Part shown: one piece after another, positions 1 to 8,437 of the stretch
Layout of the letters: each line of letters begins with the position of its first letter
Position numbering within the stretch: the stretch's first letter is position 1
Source: an uncultured Bacteroidales bacterium
Lineage (GTDB): Bacteria > Bacteroidota > Bacteroidia > Bacteroidales > UBA932
NCBI GenBank assembly: GCA_947168525.1
Contig: CAMVMG010000006.1
Coordinates: 33,419 to 97,418 of the forward strand
DNA length: 64,000 nt
Reading direction: 5' to 3'
Notes under the pieces: generated by a model
Database searches by the model: none
Told to the model about the DNA's origin: nothing
What the model saw: the letters and a program-made list of their open reading frames with translations, nothing else
Translations under genes and position numbers: made by a program

Positions 1-1577
1 AAGTCGTGCTTGCCGAAGGACTTGTTGTAGTTGAAAAAGTTCTCCCACTGGTAGTACGTAGGCATGCTGATGGAGGCATTCACGGAAGCGTAGTTCTGGA
101 TGCTGTTACCGTTTGCATAGCGGTCGTAGTTGGTGGTCTGGGAGTTGCGGATGTTCATCCGGTAGCCCAGACGGGAGGTGAAGGTGAAGCCTTCAAAAGG
201 CATCAGGTTCAGGGCTGTGGAACCGTTGATGTTGTACCTTTTGTTCAGCGGGTCACTGCCGTAGATGCTGATGAACGGGTTCACCACCGTGTTGTACGGG
301 TTGATACTGTAGTAACGGCCCTGGACGTCCTGGAGGAGCTGTCCGAACTGGGCGCGGTCGTCGGCGATGCCCTTCAGGTTGGCGGGAAGGTCGGCATAGG
401 TATTATAATAAGCCGGAGTGAGAGGGTCCAGGCGCACCATGGCAAGCATGGTGGAATTGGCCATGGAACGCATGGTGGCCAGGCCGATCTGGTTGTTGGT
501 CTGCAGTTGCAGCCACCGCTTGAAGCGCCACTGCCCGTTGATGGAGACCGACAAACGGTTGAACGTGTCGCGGTCGCCCTTCATGGGGCCGTTGTTGCTC
601 ATGTACTGGGCGGAGATGAAGATGTTTCCGTTACGGTCACCCTTCTGGAAGGTGATGTTGTGGCGCATCATGAGGGAAGGCTCTGTGAGTTCCTTGGCCC
701 AGTTGGTATCCGTCTTCCGGTCCCAGTTGGAATCCATGGCCGACTTGGGAATGCCGCCGTTCTCTACATAATAATCATAGAACTCCTGGGCATTCATGGT
801 GTCCGGAAGCTTGGCAAAGGTATTCAGGGAAGTCTGGAACTGATAGGAGATGCGGCCGTCGCTCTGGCCCCGCTTGGTGGTCACAAGGATCACACCGTTT
901 CCGGCACGGGCTCCATAAATGGCGGTGGAAGCACCGTCTTTGAGGATTTCCATGGACTCAATGTCCTCGGGGTTCAGGTTGGAGATGCCTTCGCGGGAGA
1001 TACTTCCGTCGATTACGTACAGCGGACGGGAGTTACCGTTGGTCCCAACGCCACGGATGCGGACAGTACCCTCGGAACCCGGGGAACCGGAAGACATAGA
1101 GATGTACACGCCGGCAGTCTTGCCCTGGAGGGCCTGGGCCGGGTCAGTGACGGTACGGTCGGCCAGGTCGTCCTGTTTCACGGACGAGATGGAGCCGGTG
1201 AGGTCACTCTTTCTCTGGACGCCGTAACCCACGACCACCGTCTCTTCAATCATCTGGGTGTCCAGCTCCATAGAAACGTTCACCGTTCCGCCGCCGGCGG
1301 GAACGGTCACTTCCTGGGAGTTGTATCCAACAGAGGAGAAAACAAGAGTGGAACCGGCAGGGACGGAGATGGAATACTTACCGTCCAGGTCGGTTGCAAC
1401 ACCGTTCGTCGTACCCTTCTGCAGCACACCTACGCCAATGGCGGGCTGTCCGGTTTCGTCCAGGACGGTACCGGACACGGTCACGCGTTGCTGAGCGAAC
1501 AGCGAAACGCCTGAAATGAGGGAAATGAGCAGCCAGGCTGTCAAGTTCCTCATCCAATGTGATTTCATTACTTTCAT
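1..1577 (-). CDS. SusC/RagA-like TonB-dependent receptor (N-terminal part, runs off left edge)
   Basis: About 525 N-terminal residues are present; the C-terminal barrel lies outside the window, so the ORF track does not list it. I translated the reverse strand: a signal peptide ending near SLFAQ, a carboxypeptidase-like beta-sandwich domain (SGTVLDETGQPAIGVGV), the connecting EETVVVGYGVQRKSDLTGS box and the plug domain (VRIRGVGTNG, PLYVIDG, ILKDGASTAIYGARAGNGVI). These are diagnostic of SusC-family outer-membrane glycan importers. Start choices in frame are 1577, 1568 and 1553; I took the most upstream ATG. A TACTTTTG -7 box lies about 54 bases upstream. It is divergent from the hybrid sensor at 1770, which probably controls it. 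Confidence 0.93.
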   Translation of the reverse strand, partial: MKVMKSHWMRNLTAWLLISLISGVSLFAQQRVTVSGTVLDETGQPAIGVGVLQKGTTNGVATDLDGKYSISVPAGSTLVFSSVGYNSQEVTVPAGGGTVNVSMELDTQMIEETVVVGYGVQRKSDLTGSISSVKQDDLADRTVTDPAQALQGKTAGVYISMSSGSPGSEGTVRIRGVGTNGNSRPLYVIDGSISREGISNLNPEDIESMEILKDGASTAIYGARAGNGVILVTTKRGQSDGRISYQFQTSLNTFAKLPDTMNAQEFYDYYVENGGIPKSAMDSNWDRKTDTNWAKELTEPSLMMRHNITFQKGDRNGNIFISAQYMSNNGPMKGDRDTFNRLSVSINGQWRFKRWLQLQTNNQIGLATMRSMANSTMLAMVRLDPLTPAYYNTYADLPANLKGIADDRAQFGQLLQDVQGRYYSINPYNTVVNPFISIYGSDPLNKRYNINGSTALNLMPFEGFTFTSRLGYRMNIRNSQTTNYDRYANGNSIQNYASVNASISMPTYYQWENFFNYNKSFGKHD

Positions 1578-1630
1578 TAGACCGAGTTTTAGTTAATGTG
1601 ATTGGTAGTTTGGTGATAGTTTGCGTGATA

Positions 1631-1638
1631 CAAAAGTA
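1631..1638 (-). promoter_or_regulatory. -7 box TACTTTTG upstream of left-edge susC
   Basis: The reverse complement reads TACTTTTG, matching the Bacteroidota consensus TAnnTTTG, and leaves a leader of about 50 bases before the susC-like start. It lies in the 192-base divergent gap shared with the hybrid sensor gene. Confidence 0.5.
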
Positions 1639-1769
1639 TCAATTCCCCGTGGCGATGTTTTTCCAGGAAGTTCCAAATTCTTTTCATAGAGTCCAAAAAC
1701 TTCCGTTTCCCTTGCAAATAGTCCAATTCTTTCCGAATAATTCGTATATTGGGATTAAATAAAAAATGA

Positions 1770-4700
1770 ATGAAACAAAAAATGGGCATATTGCTATTTT
1801 TATTGCTTTCGCTTTCTTGCAGCAAAGTCACTTCCTCGCCAGACATTTCCAGCCCGTGGACCATTGCACGGGACCTCTCCAACCAGCGTGTTCGCTCCTT
1901 CGCGGAAGACAGCCAGGGGCATATGTGGATAGGCACCTTCCGCGGACTCAACCGCTATGCCGCAGGCGAGTACATCCAGTACTTCCAGACCGACGACGGT
2001 AGCGGTCTGCCGGACAACGAAATCTACAAACTATACACAGACCGCGGCGGTCGCCTTTGGGCCAGCACCACCAGCGGTATCTGTTATTATACAGACCAGG
2101 ACCGCTTCCACCGCCCCCGCAACAGTTTCCATAACCTGGTGTACCAGATAGAGGAATCACCGGAAGGCAAGATCTTCTTCTGCGACCGGATGAACGTGAT
2201 GGAGTACATGCCGGAGCTGGATTCCATCAAGGTTGACATCCAGTTCTCACCCGTCCAGGACATCTCCTGCCAGATGTTCTTCGTCGGGGACAAACAGCTG
2301 CTCCTGATATCGGCTAGCTGGATCCGGCTCTACGACATGGCGGATTTCAGCCTTATCCGGGAAGACAAGCCTGCCAGGCCCTCCGGCGAATGGGCACAGA
2401 CAGAAGACGGAACCATCTGGTGCTCCGGCAGCCAGGGAGTCTTCTTGCTGGACCCGCTGACCGGCGAAACCCGCGAAGCACCGGATCTTTTGCGGAAAGC
2501 ACCCGAGTTATCGCAGCAGGCGCGGGTCATCCTCCCCTACGACAAACAGTTGATGGTATTCGCCACCCACAGCGGAGACCTGTTCGCCTATGACAAGGTG
2601 GCCAATCTTCTCTATAGCAGCGATGACGAACGCTTTCCGTTTACGCTTCCCGAAAGGGCCGTAAGCGACCTCCACAAAGACCGTCACGGAAATCTTTGGG
2701 CTTCTTACGGTTACTATGGTTTTTCTGTGCTCAACAACGAGCGGTGGGGATTCAACACGGACAACACCCTCTCCAAGCGCATGAAAGGCACTTTTGTTCA
2801 GTCCATTGCCAAAGACAGCCAGGGCCGCCTCTGGATTGCATCCCAGGAAGGCCGGCTGCTGCTTTACGAGAACAAGCAAATCCGGGAAATAGACTTCAGG
2901 AAAGCCATTGGGGCTGACGGCAACCGTATAACTGCCATCTTGCAAGTATACGCCGACCGTGAAGATGCTCTATGGATTGCCACCAGCGGACTGGGTGTCT
3001 GCCGTTTCACGTATCATGACGGAGTGCTCCGCCATACAGGCCGCTGGAATTATAGTAGCATTCTTTCCTTCGCCGACGACGGGCAGGGGCATGTCTGGTT
3101 CGGCGGTTTCCACCCAAAGGTGTTCTGCGTGGACAAAAAGGACGGAGCCCTCCGGGAACTCCGCCTTTTCCCGGACGGATACAGCCATGTGTCGGCCATG
3201 ATCATGACGGAAGAGGGACTTCTTGCCGGCGCTTTCCCCTATGACATCCGAAGAATTGACCCGTCCAACTTCCAGGTCCAGCCTTTTCTCCCGGAGAACA
3301 CCTTCCGCATAGCCCTCCCCAGGGGGGAATACATTCCTACCTGCTTCTTCCGCGATAGCGAGGGACTCCTCTGGATTGGGACTAATACCAACGGACTGCT
3401 CTGCTGGAATGCTTCCAAACGGGAACTCCGCCACGTGGATGGTACCCCCTGTGAGGATATTGCCGCCGTCCAGGAAGACAGCCGCGGCAACATCTGGGTC
3501 AGTACTCAGTACGGTCTGGGAAAATACAGCAAAACCGACGGAACCTTCACCAATTATACGGACCAGGGAAAGACCGGCGGCAACCAGTTCAGCGACCGTG
3601 CCGCTGCCATCCTCCAGGACGGGACCCTTGTTTTCGGAGGGCTTCACGGACTCACGGTCGTGAACCCCATCACGGTATCCAGAAAAAGAGACGTCCCCCT
3701 TTCCTTCGAATACCTGAAAATCCACAACGCACTGGTGCAGCCCGGGCCGGGATCGGCCATCGGCAAAAACCTTTGGTTGCGGCCGGAAGTAACGCTGGAC
3801 CACACGCAGAAAGGCTTCTCCATCTCCTTTGCCGCCCTGGACTATTCCAATGACGAACGGGCCAATTACTATTATAAACTAGATGGAGAAGACAACTTTT
3901 GGGTGGAAGCCGGAGATGTGCACGAAGCCTATTACTCCAATTTGGATCCAGGCCATTACACCTTCCGCGTCCGAATTGGTAGCAACAGTATCGCCGAAAA
4001 AGAGATTTCACTCCCTATCCACGTAAAGCCAGCCCCTTGGGCCAGTTTCTGGGCTGTTTTAGCCTATTTTCTCCTGATAACAGGAGCTCTCTGGGGACTC
4101 TTGTCCGTGTGGATGAACTACCGCAAAGAAGCCGCAGCCGCCCGCCAGGCCCAGAAGGAGAAGGAGGAGCAGCAGCGCATCAACCGGATGAATACTAGCT
4201 TTTTCGCCAACATGGCCCATGAGTTCAGGACGCCACTCACCCTTATTTCCGGACCTGTGTCCCTCCTGGCCGGTAGCGCCACGGCATCGGCCGAGGACAA
4301 GCGCATGCTCCTGACCGTCCAAAAAAACATAGACCGACTGCTCAAGCTGGTAAACCAATTGCTGGACATGGGCAAACTGGAAACCGACAGCCTCCCGCTC
4401 AAAGTGCGGAAGATGGACATTGTCCCGCTCATAAAGGAGCAGAACGACTTCTTCCTTTCCCGCGCCAAAAGCAAGAACATCATCTTTGAATGTTACTGCC
4501 ACGAAAATTCCTTTGTGATGTGGGCAGATGCCGACAAAATCGGCAAAATCATGGGGAATCTCTTGTCCAACGCCTTCAAGTTCACTCCGGAAGGGGGTAC
4601 GGTACGGGTAATACTGGACGTGATCTCGCGGGAGCATGTGGAACGCACCTTCCCGCTCACCAAAACCGACACGCAGGAGAACTACCTCCGGATCATTGTC

Positions 4701-5777
4701 TCGGATACCGGGCCAGGCATCCCGAAGGCGAGCACAGAAAAGATCTTTGAGCGATATTACCAGGTGGACGGTGGGAGCGGCGGAGCATATAACTACGGGA
4801 CGGGAATCGGCCTGTACTACACCCGCGCGCTGGTAACCCTGCACCATGGCTATATCCAGGCCGGAAACCGGGAGACCGGCACCGGGGCGGTGTTCACTTT
4901 CATCCTTCCGACCGGAGCGGATGCCTACACTGACGAGGAGAAAGAAAACAGCTTTGTGGAAGTCCAAAGCCAAGCCCCTGCCCCCGATGAAGAGTTCCCG
5001 GAGGTGGCCGCCACCGCGTCTTCCGGCAAAAGCATCCTGGTGGTGGACGACGACATCGAGGTGACGCAGTATCTCAAGGACTTACTGTCGGCCGACTATG
5101 AGGTCATCTGCAAGTTCAATGCGGCATCGGCCCTGAAGAGCCTGGAAGAAAAGCCGGTGGACCTGGTCATCAGCGACGTCTCCATGCCCGGGAAAGACGG
5201 CTATGCCCTGTGCAAGGATATCAAGAGTGACCGCCAGCTCTGCCACATCCCGGTAATCCTGGTCACCGCGAAAGTAACAGTGGAGAACCAGATCCAGGGC
5301 CTGGACATGGGGGCCGATGCTTATGTGACCAAACCCTTCGACCCGTACTATCTGAAATCCCTCATCCGCTCCCAGCTGGACAACCGAGACCGCATGCAGA
5401 GCTTGGTTCGCATGGCCACCAGCACGCGGGCGATCGCTCCCTCCGCCTCACTCTCAGTGCAGGACAGTGACTTCCTGGACAGCTTGTACAACCTGATGGA
5501 ATCCGAGATGACCAACCCGGAACTGGACGTGGAAAAAATGGCGGGAGAATTGTTCATCTCCCGCTCAAAGCTGTTTTACAAGGTAAAAGGCCTCACGGGC
5601 CAGACCCCCATCGAATTTTTCAAACAGTACAAACTGAACCGCGCCGCCGAATTACTCAAGGAAGGGAAATACACCATCTCCCAGATATCCGACCTTACCG
5701 GCTTCAGTTCGCCGTCCAAGTTCTCTACCCTGTTCAAGAAGCAGTTCGGCGTCCCGCCCAGCTGCTATAAAGGCTAG
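1770..5777 (+). CDS. Hybrid two-component system sensor/regulator (HTCS)
   Basis: A 1335-residue one-protein signalling system that senses an oligosaccharide in the periplasm and activates a nearby glycan locus. Order of parts: lipoprotein-like or cleavable N-terminus (FLLLSLSCSK), beta-propeller repeats of the Reg_prop type (DSQGHMWIGTFRGLNRY and many relatives, residues about 25-680), a Y_Y_Y domain, one membrane segment near 757-779, a histidine kinase with H-box NMAHEFRTPLTL (about 817), ATPase N-box NLLSNAFKF (about 930), a receiver domain (VVDDD near 1090, phospho-acceptor in VISDVSMPG near 1135, K in TKPFDP) and a C-terminal AraC DNA-binding domain. All key residues are present. Start 1770 is preferred over an out-of-frame ATG at 1766. 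It most likely regulates the divergent susC at the left edge. Confidence 0.96.
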   Translation: MKQKMGILLFLLLSLSCSKVTSSPDISSPWTIARDLSNQRVRSFAEDSQGHMWIGTFRGLNRYAAGEYIQYFQTDDGSGLPDNEIYKLYTDRGGRLWASTTSGICYYTDQDRFHRPRNSFHNLVYQIEESPEGKIFFCDRMNVMEYMPELDSIKVDIQFSPVQDISCQMFFVGDKQLLLISASWIRLYDMADFSLIREDKPARPSGEWAQTEDGTIWCSGSQGVFLLDPLTGETREAPDLLRKAPELSQQARVILPYDKQLMVFATHSGDLFAYDKVANLLYSSDDERFPFTLPERAVSDLHKDRHGNLWASYGYYGFSVLNNERWGFNTDNTLSKRMKGTFVQSIAKDSQGRLWIASQEGRLLLYENKQIREIDFRKAIGADGNRITAILQVYADREDALWIATSGLGVCRFTYHDGVLRHTGRWNYSSILSFADDGQGHVWFGGFHPKVFCVDKKDGALRELRLFPDGYSHVSAMIMTEEGLLAGAFPYDIRRIDPSNFQVQPFLPENTFRIALPRGEYIPTCFFRDSEGLLWIGTNTNGLLCWNASKRELRHVDGTPCEDIAAVQEDSRGNIWVSTQYGLGKYSKTDGTFTNYTDQGKTGGNQFSDRAAAILQDGTLVFGGLHGLTVVNPITVSRKRDVPLSFEYLKIHNALVQPGPGSAIGKNLWLRPEVTLDHTQKGFSISFAALDYSNDERANYYYKLDGEDNFWVEAGDVHEAYYSNLDPGHYTFRVRIGSNSIAEKEISLPIHVKPAPWASFWAVLAYFLLITGALWGLLSVWMNYRKEAAAARQAQKEKEEQQRINRMNTSFFANMAHEFRTPLTLISGPVSLLAGSATASAEDKRMLLTVQKNIDRLLKLVNQLLDMGKLETDSLPLKVRKMDIVPLIKEQNDFFLSRAKSKNIIFECYCHENSFVMWADADKIGKIMGNLLSNAFKFTPEGGTVRVILDVISREHVERTFPLTKTDTQENYLRIIVSDTGPGIPKASTEKIFERYYQVDGGSGGAYNYGTGIGLYYTRALVTLHHGYIQAGNRETGTGAVFTFILPTGADAYTDEEKENSFVEVQSQAPAPDEEFPEVAATASSGKSILVVDDDIEVTQYLKDLLSADYEVICKFNAASALKSLEEKPVDLVISDVSMPGKDGYALCKDIKSDRQLCHIPVILVTAKVTVENQIQGLDMGADAYVTKPFDPYYLKSLIRSQLDNRDRMQSLVRMATSTRAIAPSASLSVQDSDFLDSLYNLMESEMTNPELDVEKMAGELFISRSKLFYKVKGLTGQTPIEFFKQYKLNRAAELLKEGKYTISQISDLTGFSSPSKFSTLFKKQFGVPPSCYKG

Positions 5778-5779
5778 TC

Positions 5780-6658
5780 TTACGGCATCTGGGTGGAGAA
5801 GTGACGGGTCATATAGGCCAGGGCACGGCGGAGGGCGTCGTACCAGTAGTACGAGGCGTGGGCGCCGTCGAAGCAGCGGAACTGGACCTTCATGCCGTTC
5901 TTCTTCATCTGCTGGTAGGTGGCTACGTTGGCGTCGAACAGGAAGTCGTCGTCACCGCAGTCCAGTACGAAGTATACGCTCTTGGCAGCCTCAATCTGCT
6001 CCGGGGTGTAGTGGCCGCCGTTCATGGTAGCGGGCAGCACGGCCGGAGACTCTGCGCTGCTATCGAACAAGTTGGCGCTCACGGCAGCGCTGATAGCATA
6101 TACGCTGGAGAAGAGCTCAGGATGGCGCATACCGTAATTGAACGAACCGCCGCCGCCCATGGACAGGCCGCCGATAGCCCGGTGTCCCTTGTCGGGAATG
6201 GTACGGTAGCGCCTGTCGATGCAGGGCAACAGCTCCTGGAAGAAATAATCTTCATACTTCCAGTCCGGTTGGTTGAAATAGCCCATGTGGCCGGCCTCGT
6301 TGGCATTGGGGAACACCACGATGCACTCGGCGGCCGTACCGTCGTTGGTAATCATGGTGATGGCCTCGGAAATCATGGAAACGGGGATATTGGCCCATTC
6401 CCAGTCGTTTTCACCGGCGCCATGGAGCATATACACCACCGGATAACGGCGCTCGGGTTCCTTGGCATAGCTCTTGGGAAGCATCACGGAGAAATTCTTG
6501 TCCACGCCCAGCACTTCGCTGTGGAAATACAGGTGCTCTACGGGGATGGGGAAAACGCGGGCCTGATGGGCTGCAGGGTCCTGCTCCTTCACCTCCTGGG
6601 CCTGGAGCGCGCAGGTCATCGACAGGGCGATGACTGCAAAAGCAATCATTTTTTTCAT
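5780..6658 (-). CDS. Secreted CE1-type esterase (feruloyl/acetyl esterase-like), no N-terminal CBM48-like domain
   Basis: A 292-residue alpha/beta hydrolase of the esterase D / feruloyl esterase (CE1) type. The ORF track extends it to 413 residues, but the start at 6658 gives a clean signal peptide (KKMIAFAVIALSMTCALQAQ), so the upstream 121 residues are rejected. The nucleophile elbow GLSMGGGG is near residue 166, a candidate acid lies in CGDDDF near 237, and the histidine in DGAHAS near 267. Unlike the other three CE1 enzymes here it lacks the E-set domain. It is divergent from a DUF1593 gene and its promoter carries the DeoR-type repeats, which suggests it belongs to the operon's regulon. 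The substrate is probably an acyl group on a plant glycan or glycoside. It converges with the sensor gene, with only 2 bases between them. Confidence 0.88.
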   Translation of the reverse strand: MKKMIAFAVIALSMTCALQAQEVKEQDPAAHQARVFPIPVEHLYFHSEVLGVDKNFSVMLPKSYAKEPERRYPVVYMLHGAGENDWEWANIPVSMISEAITMITNDGTAAECIVVFPNANEAGHMGYFNQPDWKYEDYFFQELLPCIDRRYRTIPDKGHRAIGGLSMGGGGSFNYGMRHPELFSSVYAISAAVSANLFDSSAESPAVLPATMNGGHYTPEQIEAAKSVYFVLDCGDDDFLFDANVATYQQMKKNGMKVQFRCFDGAHASYYWYDALRRALAYMTRHFSTQMP

Positions 6659-6681
6659 ATCAAACGTTTTGTTGTGCATCA

Positions 6682-6767
6682 TTCGTTTTACAAAGATAAG
6701 AAAACGAAAATAGAAATACAAATATTTTACTTTCGTTTGTTTATGAAATAAACTTTCGATAACTTTG
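6682..6767. promoter_or_regulatory. Divergent promoters with DeoR-type operator repeats
   Basis: A leftward -7 box TATCTTTG (6698-6691) serves the esterase and a rightward TAACTTTG (6760-6767) serves the DUF1593 gene. Operator-like cores are AAAACGAAAA (core C at 6705, 14 bases from the leftward -7 box) and two direct repeats ACTTTCG at 6729 and 6752, exactly 23 bases apart. A further ATTCGTTTT occurs at 6681. The same core, spacing and phasing occur at 26.1 kb and 27.2 kb, on either side of the deoR-family gene. Confidence 0.7.
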
Positions 6768-6794
6768 TCATCACAAATACCAATATGACGGATT

Positions 6795-8264
6795 ATGAAA
6801 ATCAATCTCTTCCTGACCTTATTCTGTGTGGTCCTGCTGGCGGCAGCCTGTTCCTCCCCCACCTCCCGATATGCCAACGACACCACGCTGGTCCCCCGCC
6901 AGGCGGCAGCAGCCGGGCAGCTCCCCCGCGTGATTGTCATGACCGACGCGGAAACGGACGACCGCTGCTCCATGGTCCACTTCCTGCTGTATGCCAACGA
7001 TATGCAGGTGGATGCCATCATTCAGAGCAATTCCTGCTTCCAGCGGCACGGCTGGAGCAGCGAGCCCTGGCTCGAAGAACAGATATCGGCCTATGAGAAG
7101 GTGTATCCCAACTTGAAGGTGCACGACAGCCGTTATCCCACGCCGGAGTATCTGAGAAGCGTGGTGTTCATCGGTGACGAGACACCGGAACACATCGGCA
7201 TCGGCAACAATGCCGCCGCGCTGATCCCGGGCGTGGAGCCGGTCATCGACCCGTCTACCTGGGAAGATACGCCCGGCAGCGACCGCATCGTGGAAGTGCT
7301 CCTGGAGGACGATCCCCGGCCGGTCTACCTGCAGGCCTGGGGCGGTTCCAACACCGCAGCCCGCGCGCTCTACAAACTGAAGACCCAATATCCGGACCAG
7401 TATGCCCGCGCCGCATCCAAGGCCGTACTCTACTGCATCTGGTATCAGGACGGTGGCGGCAACTATATCGAACGGAACTTCCCCGAGGTTACCATCCTCC
7501 TGAACCATCACTTCAGCGGCAGCTGGGACTACGGCACCATGGTGAACTCCGACGACTTCGTAGCCAAGTATCTCCACAACGGGAAAAACCCGCTGGGAGC
7601 CCTGTATACGCAAGGCTACATCAGCGAAGGAGACTCCCCCGCCTTCCTGTATTCCGTCGACAACGGTCTCCGCTCCTACGAGGATCCCACCTACGGCGGC
7701 TGGGGCGGGCGGTTCTACAAGGTAGATGGCTGGGACAACGTGTACCGGGACACCGGCTTCGGCGACCTCCGCGAATGGATTGAACCCGCCATGCACGACT
7801 TCCAGGCCCGACTCACCTGGTGCATCACCCCGGACTACGACAAGGGCAACCACAGGCCGGTCATCTCCTTCCCCGAAGGGCAGGACCGCACCGTTCACCC
7901 GGGCGATACCGTCACCCTGCGCATCCAGGCCACGGACAACGACAAGCCGGACCTGGAAGGAACCTGGAAAATGCGCGGAGAAGTGCTGTCCCAGCAGGGC
8001 ATCACCTACGAGCGGTTCCTGGAGATGGCCTCCAGCCCCGCCGCTTCGTCTTTCCTCACCGGCTGCACCGTGAACTGGCTCCAGGGAAAGGGCGGCACCT
8101 ACCCCGGAATCATCGACCTGATCTACAACAACGACGGCTCCGTGAGCTTTGTAGCACCGCAGGTTAACGCCCCGCAGACCATCCACATCATTGCCGAAGC
8201 CACCGACAAGGGAACCCCGCCGCTCACCACCTACGCCCGCTTCGTGATTACCGTACAGAAATAG
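6795..8264 (+). CDS. DUF1593 / Sde182-type nucleoside hydrolase-like lipoprotein (paralog 1)
   Basis: A 489-residue lipoprotein (LLAAACSSP lipobox). The N-terminal domain belongs to the Sde182 nucleoside-hydrolase-like family: VIVMTDAETDDRCSM keeps the D-x-E-x-D-D pattern that corresponds to the calcium-binding aspartates of nucleoside hydrolases, and YPTPEYLRSV and VYLQAWGGSNTAARAL are family landmarks. The C-terminal 130 residues form the Ig-like Sde182 C-domain (NHRPVISFPEGQDRT...TVTLRIQATDND). The start at 6795 gives the signal sequence; an ATG at 6785 is out of frame. It is divergent from an esterase and convergent with paralog 2. The true substrate is unknown; the family was named for cellulose binding, but the fold and acidic motif suggest glycoside or ribofuranoside-type hydrolysis. 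Confidence 0.88.
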   Translation: MKINLFLTLFCVVLLAAACSSPTSRYANDTTLVPRQAAAAGQLPRVIVMTDAETDDRCSMVHFLLYANDMQVDAIIQSNSCFQRHGWSSEPWLEEQISAYEKVYPNLKVHDSRYPTPEYLRSVVFIGDETPEHIGIGNNAAALIPGVEPVIDPSTWEDTPGSDRIVEVLLEDDPRPVYLQAWGGSNTAARALYKLKTQYPDQYARAASKAVLYCIWYQDGGGNYIERNFPEVTILLNHHFSGSWDYGTMVNSDDFVAKYLHNGKNPLGALYTQGYISEGDSPAFLYSVDNGLRSYEDPTYGGWGGRFYKVDGWDNVYRDTGFGDLREWIEPAMHDFQARLTWCITPDYDKGNHRPVISFPEGQDRTVHPGDTVTLRIQATDNDKPDLEGTWKMRGEVLSQQGITYERFLEMASSPAASSFLTGCTVNWLQGKGGTYPGIIDLIYNNDGSVSFVAPQVNAPQTIHIIAEATDKGTPPLTTYARFVITVQK

Positions 8265-8335
8265 GTTCCGACAGGGCCCGCCAGCCAGACATATCAGCCC
8301 GGACCGTTTTCTGGAAACAATTGACCAACAAGCAA

Positions 8336-8381
8336 TTATGCGAAAGTGTCTAGTCGTTGCCGACTAGACACTTTCGCATAA
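8336..8381. repeat. Perfect 21-bp inverted repeat with 4-base loop
   Basis: TTATGCGAAAGTGTCTAGTCG is followed by TTGC and then its exact reverse complement. It lies in the 173-base gap between two convergent DUF1593 genes, so it may act as a two-way transcription stop, but neither side has the U-run of an ordinary intrinsic terminator. Confidence 0.9.
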
Positions 8382-8437
8382 CATACTGTTTCATAGTTAG
8401 TTACATTTCACGCGCACTACGCTGCTTCTCCCAAGAA

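Noticed and set aside
6-1514. 502-aa plus-strand ORF at the left edge
   Set aside because: It is the shadow of the partial susC-like gene on the minus strand, whose SusC motifs are unmistakable.
5780-7021. 413-aa reading of the first esterase, starting at 7021
   Set aside because: The extra N-terminus overlaps the divergent DUF1593 gene and buries a clean signal peptide; the start at 6658 also fits the promoter.
8336-8381. Ordinary intrinsic terminator
   Set aside because: The stem is perfect but there is no U-run on either strand, so it is reported as an inverted repeat with unknown role.
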